Assembly: GCA_016709845.1 (NCBI GenBank)
Contig: JADJMA010000022.1
Coordinates: 1 to 24,988 of the forward strand
From: Flammeovirgaceae bacterium
GTDB lineage: Bacteria > Bacteroidota > Bacteroidia > Cytophagales > Cyclobacteriaceae
Direction of reading: 5' to 3'
Length of the DNA: 24,988 bases
Every line of letters starts with the position of its first letter. Position 1 is the first letter of the stretch. A program made the translations under genes and the position numbers. Positions 8,680-17,428 of the stretch are shown piece by piece. Under the pieces are notes generated by a model that was not told the origin of the DNA, did not search any database, and saw nothing but the letters and a program-made list of their open reading frames with translations.

Positions 8680-9493
8680 GTGGAATCATTTCTAAACTTC
8701 TTTGAAACCATGCCCACATGGCAGCGCAGCGTGGATATTCATCTGCCTCTTGTGTGTTGGATTTTAGAAGGCGCCTTTCCATTATTTAGATTCAGTTATA
8801 AAAAATGGAAACATGCTGGTGTCAATTTTGTTTTTCTTGTCAACAACCATGGTCATTAATGTTCTCTTTGGTGTAGCTACGGTAGGCGTTTTTGAATGGA
8901 TAAAGGTAAATGAATTTGGTTTAACCTATCTGATCGGCCTGGCCTATTTGGGCTGAGCTGCTCATGTGCATTCTTTTTTTGAATTGATGGCGCAATATCT
9001 TATTCACTATATGCTACATCGTGTAAAGTGGATGTGGAAGTTTCACATGATCCATCACAGCGATACGCATTTAGATGCAACCTCTGGCACCCGCCATCAT
9101 CCAGGAGATTTTATGATGCGTGAAACATTTGCATTAGCAGCTGTTGTTGTTACTGGAGCTCCGCAGTCCTATTTCTTTTACAGAATTTGCACGGTGTTCT
9201 TCACCTACTTTACGCATGCAAATATTTCTCTTCCCATATGGATTGATAAACCATTGAGTTATATTTTCATTACGCCCAATGTTCATAAGTTTCATCATCA
9301 CTTTGAGCGCCCGTGGACGGACACAAACTTTGGTAACATCTTTTCCATTTGGGATCGGCTCTTCGGCACGTTTGTCTATGATGATCCAAAAAAAATTAAA
9401 TATGGTTTAGATGTACTTGATCCCGCCAAGGACGAGAATATTGGCTATCAGTTTAAGATTCCTTTTAGCAAAGATGTAAAGACGGATTATTGA
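8680..9493 (+). CDS. Sterol desaturase / fatty acid hydroxylase-family membrane protein
   Basis: Integral-membrane di-iron enzyme family that hydroxylates or desaturates lipids. The in-frame stop TAA at 8668-8670 limits the start to GTG 8680 (VESFLNFFETMPTWQRSVDI) or ATG 8710 inside the same reading; GTG fits better with the expected N-terminus. Hydrophobic segments follow (ATMVINVLFGVATVGVFEW after a slip near 8835, then LTYLIGLAYLG). A missing G near 8955 hides ELLMCILFFELMAQ. The His boxes are complete: HYMLH (HX3H), HMIHH (HXXHH) at about 9041-9060, and HKFHHH at about 9286-9303. Also visible are SDTHLDATSGTRHHPGDFMM, a conserved loop, and PWTDTNFGNIFSIWDRLFGT, typical of the family. It ends FSKDVKTDY at TGA 9491-9493, about 270 residues. 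The substrate cannot be told from sequence. Confidence 0.85.
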
Positions 9494-9537
9494 GTTCTTC
9501 CTCAGGGTTACAATTAGATCTTAACAACGAATTCACA

Positions 9538-9576
9538 TAAGGGATGTTAGATAATCCCTAAAAATCAATATTTTTG
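9538..9576 (+). terminator. Weak hairpin region after the hydroxylase gene
   Basis: AGGGAT (9540-9545) pairs with ATCCCT (9554-9559) around an 8-base loop and is followed by AAAAATCAATATTTTT, a second small A/T hairpin ending in T5. It could act as a terminator for the hydroxylase gene, but the stems are short. Confidence 0.35.
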
Positions 9577-9609
9577 AAAAATCTCCAGTACTCAACTATT
9601 TTCAGCGTG

Positions 9610-12600
9610 ATGAGAATCTTTACGGTATTACTAGTTCTTGTTCTTCTTTGCGGAATTGGGAATACCCTGTATGCTGCAGAGCTTTAGAAAGCAAACAGGA
9701 ACGGCTACTATTGCAGCCGAGCAACCTCACTTACGGTTACAATCAGCAACGTAGCTATGGAACAGTCTTTCTTAGTCTTCTCCTCTACCTGTGATAATGC
9801 AAATCCTGGTGAATATCATATTGGTGGGCAAGTTACCAACGGAACTACACTCACATTTACGCGTTTTGGCAATGGAACCACCACCGCAGCTACTATTAAG
9901 TGGCAAGTCTTTGAATTTGAATCCTGCGTACGAGTGCTGCGTGGTGTGACAAATTTTGCTTCCGGTGCTACGTTAGATGTACCCATTCCTACCGTTACTC
10001 TGGCAAAGAGTTTTGTGATAGCCACCATGACTAATGATGGAGCAACATCTGATAACAATGATGGATTTGGAGCCGATCTTACAAGTACCACAAACCTGAG
10101 ATTCACTGCAGGAACAGGCACGGTCAATTTTACCATTTATTGGCAAGTAGTTGAGTATCAGGATGCCGTGGTCAGAAATTTAATACTACACTAAATGCAG
10201 GAACGGCAAGTACAACAACAACCATCTCTCCGGCAGTTACAACCCTATCAAAGGCATTTGTATTGAGTTATCATTCCATTAGTGCCGCTGTGGTTACTGG
10301 TAATTTACCCCGAACAGAACTTACAAATACAACAAAAGTCACTTATACTAGAGGAGCCGGTACGACAGCAGCCATGGCGTTTGTAACCTATGTAATCGAG
10401 TTTACTGATGCAACAAGTGTAGTGCGCGGCACTCAAGCTTTTGGGTCAGGATCTATAACTCAAAACGTTGCAATTACAGCGACCAATTCTACAGGTGTTT
10501 TGGGCCGGGCAACGAAGGCCGGCAGGGAGTACAAACTATGTTCCTGATGATAACTTTGGCCATGCTTATTTTACCTATGACCTCATCATCAAACGTAACC
10601 ATCGCACGTGCTGTAGGAACAGGCTCAACGGCCAATGCACCCTATCAACTTGTTACCTTTCCAGATACAAATCCTTCACCCACTCCTGCTACATATTATT
10701 CATTGGCAAGTGGTGCCTGGGAATCAAATACTTCTTGGTCTTTTAGTGCCAATGGATCAAGTGGTGCAGTTGCTGTTGGGCTTTTCCCAAGGCGTTTGGA
10801 TAATGTCGTTATAAGGACCGGGCATACGATCACGATTGATAACGTTACAGATAATGGATTATGCGGTGTTTCACCGGATGGATTGGGAAGGAGTAATGTT
10901 GGCCCTTTGCCGCGTCAATCTTACCATGTTTTATCAAGCAGGAGATATTTTGATCAGTGGCACCCTCACTGTAACGGGTGTCGAGATGATGACCAGAAGG
11001 TTATACGAAAATAGCATCAGGTGGAACATTTGGTCTTTCATCAAGTTATGTTAACCTAGGATTTTTAGAAGCGGATGCCGGCTCAACCCTAAGCGCTGCG
11101 GATGATATTATTTTAGCTGGCAATAGTTCTACCATCATTAACAGCTCATCTATTTCTAATGATGATCTGATTATTAGTTTTACCAACGCCACGCTTTGCG
11201 GAACAGGCAGTACCACGTTGCGGAATGGATCGGGTAGTTTAGTAACTTATGCCAATGGTGCGACCATTGCCCAAATATGCACAACGTTTACGGTCGATTG
11301 CTGCAGTATTTCCTGACGTGTGCGCTGGATTTCCAGTAGTGGGCACCGGGCCTTCTTCGTTAGGAAATACGGGGCCTGGCGGATTTGCAAGAACTGATGG
11401 GAACCGGAACTCCGTGTTTGGCTCGATGCAAGTAAGCGTATTTAGTGATGCAGGTACAACACCTTCAGTGAATGGAGGTGCTGTTCAACAGTGGAATGAT
11501 CAATCAGGTTACGCCAATCACGCCACTACTGTGGCTGGGCAGCCCACATATGATGCCACCGATCCTTCAATAAATAATTTTCATCGATAGTTTTCGCTGC
11601 ATCAGGATCTAATAGATTGAATTTAAATTTATTCAATCTCAATCCTGAGACATCCAGCTTTTCGATTGTGACCGCTGTCAATATTGGACCAGCTACAGGT
11701 GCAAATCAACATTTAGTTCAACAAAAGGATGCTGCTGGTACCGGAAGAACAATCCTTTTTCTCAGCAGCGCAACGTCTAAAATTTCAACATTTCTTGGTG
11801 GTGCAACCACAGAACCAACGGCAACATATACACTTTCGACATGGACAATATCTTCACAAACATTCAACTTCGTTAACGCAACCACCACTAATATAAATCT
11901 ATATAAGGCTGGCACTGCAGATGGATCAGCTACAGTAAACCCAGAACCCTCGTCAGGTAGTTGGGTGATTGGATCTAATAAGGCTGAAAACGGTAACTTT
12001 TTGAATGGTTCTTTACCAGAGCTAATTATTTATAATCAATCGTTGAACTATGCGAAGAGGATTATTTTGGATAATTACATTTCGGCCAAGTATAACATTG
12101 CATTAACAGCCAACGATGTTTACACAATGGACGATGTGGGCAATGGAAATTATGATTTCGAAGTTGCTGGTATCGGTCAGGCTAGCGATGGTTCAAATCA
12201 TAAGGATGCAAGAGGAACAGGTATTGTTAGAATATGGAACCCGAATGGATTGGCAAATGGCGAATTCTTACTATGGGGTCACGACAACACTTCAATCACT
12301 AGCACTACCACGGCAGTTGGTACAGCGGTAGATGGTACAATAATAGAAGAACGGTTATCGCGAATTTGGAGAGCAGGAGAGACCGGAGATGTTGGAACTA
12401 CTTCCGTTTCATTTGATTTTAGTAGCGTGGGCGGGAGTCCGCTCGGGTCTAATTTACGCTTACTTATTGATCGGGATGGTGACGGCTTTGCTGACAATGA
12501 TGTGGCCCCGGTAGTGGGATCGACCGTTGGGAGTGAGGTTGTTTTTTCCAATGTCAATCTCCAGAATGGGGATCGGTTCACCTTGGGAAATACGGATTCA

Positions 12601-13140
12601 TCAATCCCTCTACCAATAGAGTTGCTCTCCTTTAGTGCTGTTCCTGAAAAAGCAGAAGTTAAATTAGCCTGGAGCACAGCTTCAGAATTAAATAACGATT
12701 TCTTTACGGTGCAACGCTCGCAAGATGCTGAACAGTGGCAGGATGTTATTGAAGTTAAAGGGGCCATCAACAGCAAAGAGCGCATTGACTATGAGGCATT
12801 AGATGGACTTCCTTTCACAGGTGTATCGTACTATCGTTAAAAGCAAACCGACTTGATGGCCAATACACCTATTCTTCGGTTAGGACGCATTGAGATTACA
12901 GAGTTGTTTCAATTGAAGGTTTATCCGAATCCATCATCTGGAAAATTTACTATCTCAACCGGCTTTGCATTACTACCTGAAAACATCAAACTTTATAATT
13001 CAATAGGGCAGGAGATGCCTGTTACTCTTGACAAATCAAGTGGTTCGACTGTTCTTGATACTAACATTCCAAAAGGTATTTATATTCTTAAAGCAACTCG
13101 TGGCTACTGGCATCAGTCGGTGCGGGTAGTGATTGAGTAA
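9610..13140 (+). CDS. Large secreted T9SS protein: four ~81-residue repeats, LamG-like domain, C-terminal sorting domain
   Basis: Cell-surface or secreted protein of about 1170 residues, exported by Sec then the type IX system. ATG 9610 gives the signal MRIFTVLLVLVLLCGIGNTL ending YA-A. Frames then join into four related beta-rich units beginning near 9731, 9985, 10228 and 10474, each with a xFVxx...T..TRGxGTTxAAxxxWQVxEF pattern. Next is a low-complexity Ser/Thr/Asn region with GHTITIDNVTDNGLCG, then a concanavalin-type LamG domain (about 11430-12100: VQQWNDQSGYANHATT, SLPELIIYNQSLNYAKRIIL). A DUF8202-like segment follows (DDVGNGNYDFEVAGIG, GEFLLWGHDN), with a DRDGDGFADND calcium-type loop. 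A fibronectin-like linker (PIELLSFSAVPEKAEVKLAW) precedes the sorting domain (LKVYPNPSSGKFTIS ... IPKGIYILKAT ... VRVVIE) ending TAA 13138-13140. At least six frame breaks. Adhesion or glycan binding is plausible but unproven. Confidence 0.85.
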
Positions 13141-13145
13141 TTATT

Positions 13146-13223
13146 GGTAAGAGGTAGCCAGTAATCAGTCGAGACTGCTCCGGATTACTAATACTGACCA
13201 CCGATCACTGATTACCACTTACC
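13146..13223. terminator. Inverted repeat between convergent genes, possible bidirectional terminator
   Basis: GGTAAGAGGTA..CAGTAATCAGT (13146-13169) is an imperfect reverse complement of ACTGATTACCACTTACC (13207-13223). Additional TAATCAGT and GATCACTGAT words sit within the loop. It lies between the + strand T9SS gene and the - strand acyl-CoA oxidase gene, where a shared terminator is expected, but it lacks a clear T run. Confidence 0.45.
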
Positions 13224-13245
13224 GGTTAATAGCAATGGGTGCACT

Positions 13246-15523
13246 TTAAGCATCGATCGGGAATATTAAAGCATCGGTCAAAGGCACAGCATCTTGCCGA
13301 ATATCCCAACACAGCTGGTTCACTAACTTACGTATTGCCTTAGTCTTGCTTCCTTCCATATAGCCTTGTTCCAGATACCAACCTTTATTTTCTCCATTTG
13401 CGAAAGAGCGAACAGATCACATAATTTTTTAAGTACCGTTTTGCAGCCCGTATCTTTCGTGGCTTCTACTTTGCAAAACAAATTGTTCAAGAATAATTCT
13501 TTCAATATAAGCGAACCCCACTTGCACTAAATGTTGTTGGCACACATTAAATGCATCGAAAGAATCCATACCGCTATCGATGTGTCGTTTCAACCGTTTG
13601 GCAGCAGAAGTAAGAATATCCCGTTCGCGAAATTTGAATGCGTTTAAATGAAATTCTGAATCGAGCAAATGTTTTCATCGGTATTTCGTGTAATAATAGG
13701 ATTCTTCTCGGTGATAGTAGTTTTTGCTTGATCGGCCACGTAGTTTAAAATAGTTAGCACGTTCATGTTGCCGAACTCCTGTTTAAATTCTGTTAATCGA
13801 CTCTTAGCAACCAGTTGCATCAGCACCGTATTGTCTCCCTCAAACGTTGTAAAAACATCGGTATCATTTTTAAGAACTTCGATTCGATTTTCTGACATAT
13901 ATCCTTTGCCGCCACAACATTCGCGGCATTCCTGCAGGGTGGCGGTTGTATTCCAGGTGGCAAATGATTTTAGTCCAGCAGCAAGGGCCTCAATCTCCTG
14001 CATATCATCTTCTTTTCGATTTAAGAATCTTTTTCGTGAGGTATTGAAGCGAGAAATGTATGGCATACACGTTTGCTAACAAAGGCATCAGTCTTCTCTG
14101 ATGGGTACGATAATTTAGTATAGGTACTTCCGTACCACCTTCAGGACCAAATTGTCTGCGCTGATCTCCATAGCGGATAGCAATGGTGAGACCTGATTTA
14201 GAAGCCGAATTACCCGATCGTGGGATACCAATTCTTCCGCCAACTAAGGTACCAAGCATCGTAAAAAATCTTCTGTTGTCGCTGGCTATAGGGCTTTCAA
14301 ATTTCCCCTCGTCATTCACAGCAGTAAATCGGTCAAGCAGATTTTCTTTCGGAATGATTACATGGTTAAAATAGATAACACCATTATCTACGCCATTTAA
14401 ACCCATCTTACGACCACAATCTTTAATGGTGATGCCCGGTAATACTTTTCCCTTCTTATCCCGTAAAGGAACAAGTAAGGCAGCAACCCATAATCCTTAT
14501 CATCCAAAATTAGTTTAGCAAATACGGTAGCCATTTGTCCGTGCAGCGCGGCATTTCCAATGTATTCTTTGCGGGCAAACTCGTTCGGGGTATGTATTTT
14601 AAATGTATGGGTCTGATGATCATAAGTAGCTGTGGTCTCAATACCTTTTACATTCGATCCATGGTTGGTCTCCGTCATAGCAAAACAACCTGGAAGCTCC
14701 AGTGTGCCGATATCTTTCAGATATTTAACATGATGTTTTTTTTCGGTACCCAGAAGAGATACGCTCATCCCCAGAGCCCAAACTGTACGCCAAACTTAAT
14801 AACCATACTAAGATCATGATAGCTTAGTGTTTCCATAATAGCGAAGTAGGCGGCCATATCATTCTGCCCTCCGTACTCTTTTGGATAGGCCATGGAACCG
14901 AATCCCTGCTCGGCAAGAAACTTACACCATTGCAATACGCGTTTTCTATATAAGTCAAGATCGCCCGGATCCACATAACTAAATTCAGGATCTGATATAA
15001 GAGTTTTGACTTTACGGATGAGATTGGCGTGTTCGCCATCCAACAGTCTAGTTAACTCCTGAACATCAAAGTTTTGATGAGTAATCTGTTCAGAAGTAAT
15101 TGTCTTCCTACCCGATTGAAAATTAAAGGTTGCTTCACGACTGATCAGTCCAAGGGTAGCTTCAATTTTGGAAAGGGACGGTTGTGCCTGAATTAGAGTT
15201 TCACTGATTGTTCCGTCACCTTTTAAACTAGCCATGCGTATACCCAGATTGACTAGTGTATCATTTGCATGCTTCGAATCCGCTACCTGCGATATTGCAG
15301 TTCGCCAACTCATAAGTTCATCGGCCGTGGGCGGTGTGGCAGGATTGAGCTTGGTTAACAATAATTTCTTTTCAGGATCGGTTAACCATTGTTGACTGTT
15401 TATCAACCCCTCAAGAATCGAAACCTCACTGGGTGTTAGTATAGCATCAGACCATACGGTATATAGTATAGGGATAAAAACTAATAACTTAGGATTAGCC
15501 CTTACAAGATCGGAGTCTAGCAT
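13246..15523 (-). CDS. Acyl-CoA oxidase/dehydrogenase-family protein with N-terminal helical extension, frame-broken
   Basis: FAD-dependent acyl-CoA oxidase-like enzyme, oxidising acyl-CoA thioesters at the alpha-beta bond. Start ATG at 15523 gives MLDSDLVRANPKLLVFIPIL. Residues about 1-80 form an extra helical region (VWSDAILTPSEVSILEGL, WLTDPEKKLLLTKLNP) not part of the usual fold and reminiscent of TerB-like helices. The catalytic part begins near residue 150: RKTITSEQITHQNFDVQEL, YPKEYGGQNDMAAYFAIMET, CFAMTETNHGSNVKGIETT (flavin/substrate loop), PNEFARKEYIGNAALHGQMA, IPKENLLDRFTAVNDEGKF, IAIRYGDQRRQFGP, then ECRECCGGKGYMSENRIEVL and DTDVFTTFEGDNTVLMQLVA, both hallmarks of acyl-CoA oxidases. 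C-terminal helices follow, ending TDALIFPIDA at the stop complementary to 13246-13248. About 755 residues. Frame changes lie near 14766, 14400-14480, 14050, 13670 and 13440. Confidence 0.8.
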
Positions 15524-15766
15524 AGTCGGATAAAAAATGATATGTTATAAAAATAACGATTTTAATCCCATCTTTTTTACTCTCCGGATACGAAGAGGCA
15601 ATGACACTCATGAATAAGAATATAAATATTCAACTCTAATAAAAACCTAATCTATTTAATTGGATCAAGAATGAAGATTTTTCAGCAAATCCTTACATGC
15701 TGACATTTAAATGTTTATTCTTTTCTTAGAATTTCCTATATTTCTTTTCACTAAACCCTTCAAACC
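15524..15766. other. Divergent intergenic region between acyl-CoA oxidase and CBS genes
   Basis: AT-rich gap of about 240 bases that must carry promoters for both flanking genes. On the + strand TATATTTC (15737-15744) is a partial match to the TANNTTTG -7 element, 23 bases before the CBS start codon. GAATATAAATATTC near 15619-15632 is an inverted repeat of possible regulatory use. No ORF of note was seen in it. Confidence 0.4.
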
Positions 15767-16233
15767 ATGAATTTTAAACCCGACATCAAGAGCAAAGAAG
15801 AGTTGAAAGCCGTCAGCCCAAGTATGAAACCATTATGAAATATATGGTTCAACTGCATAATCTGGTAACAGTTCGCCCTGATCAATTGATCAATGAGGTA
15901 ATTGACATCATGATTGAAAGAGAATTTCGGTGCTCCAGTTTTAGATGAAAACAAAAGTTAATTGGCATTATTTCAGAGCGCGATTGTCTTAAGCTAATTG
16001 TTGATCAGGCATACCACAATTTACCCCATAGCGATCCTGTTGTTTCTGATTATATGACGCGTGATGTTAAAACCATGTCTCCGGATAATACGGTGGTGGA
16101 TGCTGCTACTGAATTTCTTAATTCGCCAATTCGCAGAATGCCGGTGGTAGAAAATGGCGTGTTGATAGGGCAAGTTAGTCGTATTGATATTCTCCGGGCC
16201 GCTAAAAATATCAACCCTACCAGTTGGTCATAG
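15767..16233 (+). CDS. Two-CBS-domain protein, frame-broken
   Basis: Small cytosolic protein built from a tandem CBS pair (Bateman module), which typically binds adenine nucleotides and senses energy state. ATG 15767 gives MNFKPDIKSKEELKAV. Joined frames read YETIMKYMVQ, LVTVRPDQLINEVIDIMIER (first CBS), then across slips near 15930 and 15955 a GxPVLDENKKLIGIISERDC core. The second CBS, in one frame, is DYMTRDVKTMSPDNTVVD, AATEFLNSPIRRMPVVENG, VLIGQVSRIDILRAAKNI, ending TSWS at TAG 16231-16233. About 155 residues. The xMPVVExGxLIGQVSRxDI and GIISERDC signatures are standard CBS. No fused effector domain is present, so it probably regulates another protein. Its start is separated from the divergent acyl-CoA oxidase by an AT-rich gap. 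Confidence 0.85.
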
Positions 16234-16315
16234 TTGAATCTCATAAGGAAGAGTTAATCTGATAAGATTATAGTTTCTCATTTGGAAAACTATTTGATTG
16301 CCTCAGGGTTAAGGG

Positions 16316-16483
16316 TTATAGAGCCTTTGGTCGAATAGAACCCTTGAAGTGCGGTTGTAAAACTTTCTTCCGTCCATGAATTTTAAAGGCCATATTCTTG
16401 ATGGTTTCCTCCTGTTGGTTGAGCACAGCAAAGAGCAGCATGGCTTTAACAGAAAGGTAACCGAACTCATAATTTTCCTTCAT
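16316..16483 (-). CDS. Small unrecognised ORF, 55 residues
   Basis: An open frame on the - strand starting ATG at 16483 and ending at the stop complementary to 16316-16318: MKENYEFGYLSVKAMLLFAV at the N-terminus, a Gln/Glu-rich helix (NQQEETIKN) and a basic C-terminal part (KIHGRKKVLQPHFKGSIRP). Codon use looks like the neighbours and the frame runs unbroken across most of the otherwise empty 292-base gap. I do not recognise a family. An in-frame stop lies a few codons upstream, so it is not a fragment of a longer upstream frame unless that stop is a sequence error. It is divergent from the cyclophilin gene, 42 bases away. Confidence 0.4.
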   Translation of the reverse strand: MKENYEFGYLSVKAMLLFAVLNQQEETIKNMAFKIHGRKKVLQPHFKGSIRPKAL

Positions 16484-16500
16484 TGTCCAACTCGTTTTAA

Positions 16501-16509
16501 TATCTTAGC
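16501..16509 (+). promoter_or_regulatory. Possible Bacteroidota -7 element before the cyclophilin gene
   Basis: TATCTTAGC differs by one base from TATCTTTGC and lies 16 bases before the start codon at 16526, a normal distance. No -33 element was convincingly seen. Confidence 0.4.
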
Positions 16510-16525
16510 GTATTAATTCATTCAT

Positions 16526-17294
16526 ATGATAAGGCGGTTATTCTTGCTTTCAATTCTATCAGTCTTCTTTTTAGTGGGGTGTAGTTCCTCAAAAACATTT
16601 CGGAAGCTGACCAACGAAGAGTCAACGGCTATTAGTAGATATCGTAAGCAAATTGATGAAAAGATGGACGCTATCATATTCTGATAATCACGTCAGAGGG
16701 TGATATGGTATTGAAACTGTATAATGAAACTCCGCTTCACCGTGATAATTTTGTTGCCAAAGTAAAATCTGGTTTTTACGATTCATTATCATTCCATCGG
16801 GTAATAAATAACTTTATGATTCAAGGGGGCGACCCCACCAGTAAGAGTGCGCTTGCTGGCCAACGATTGGGAAGTGGCGATGCACCGGGTGATAGGATTC
16901 CTGCCGAGTTTCGAACAGATAAGGGAATCTACCACAAACGAGGAGCGTTAGGGGCCGCGCGTGACAATAATCCCGAAAAGGCGAGTAGCAACAGCCAATT
17001 TTATATTGTACAGAGACCGGTCTGGACTGCCTCGAAATTGGATAGTGCTGTTATACAGCGGAGATTAACACCTGAATATGAAAATCTAACACTCAACGAT
17101 GAACAGAAGAAAATCTATACAACCGTAGGGGCACCCCTCATTTGGATGGCGGTTATACAGTATTTGGTGAACTTGAAATTGGCTTTGATGTATTAGACAA
17201 AATCGCAGCAACAAAAACGAATCAATCCGATCGTCCTGAAACCGATGTTCGCATGCGGATGTTTGTTTTGAGTGAACCAAAGAAAAGTAAATAA
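16526..17294 (+). CDS. Cyclophilin-type peptidyl-prolyl isomerase lipoprotein
   Basis: Exported PPIase that speeds proline isomerisation in folding envelope proteins. ATG 16526 gives a lipoprotein signal, MIRRLFLLSILSVFFLVGCS, with the lipobox Cys at residue 19. After a helical linker (TNEESTAISRYRKQIDEKMD) a frame slip near 16676 leads into the cyclophilin fold: LITSEGDMVLKLYNETPLH, FHRVINNFMIQGGDPTS (active-site Arg in FHRV, Gln in FMIQGGD), IPAEFRTDKGIYHKRGALG, AARDNNPEKASSNSQFYIVQ. An insertion-rich stretch follows (LTPEYENLTLNDEQKKIYTT), then after a missing G near 17130 GTPHLDGGYTVFGELEIGFD, and the tail SEPKKSK at TAA 17292-17294. Total about 256 residues, as in Bacteroidota lipoprotein cyclophilins. 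It is a single-gene unit followed by a repeat-rich gap. Confidence 0.88.
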
Positions 17295-17295
17295 C

Positions 17296-17408
17296 AGAGA
17301 GTCCATAGTATTTAGTCCATAGTCGATAGTAGTATTATTAATATTGAAGTAATATGTCAACTTGTAGTCAAGCACAGTACATGCAGTCACTAGTATCCAG
17401 CATCTAAG
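17296..17408. repeat. Short-word repeat tract (AGTCCATAGT and related)
   Basis: AGTCCATAGT occurs twice (near 17301 and 17315), followed by GATAGTAGTATTATTAATATT, GTAGTCAAG, and GCAGTCACTAGTATCCAG. The words are degenerate and fill the 134-base gap between the cyclophilin and the sortilin-like gene. No -7 consensus or strong hairpin is evident, so a promoter for the next gene was not located. Confidence 0.5.
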
Positions 17409-17428
17409 AATTTTAAATCTATAAAACC

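Noticed and set aside
12279..12785. A 168-residue - strand ORF
   Set aside because: It is antisense to the clearly coding LamG/DUF8202 region of the T9SS protein and shows no recognisable motif.
13146..17408. Dyads and repeat tracts as insertion-sequence ends or attachment sites
   Set aside because: No transposase or integrase remnant and no target-site duplication were seen beside them.
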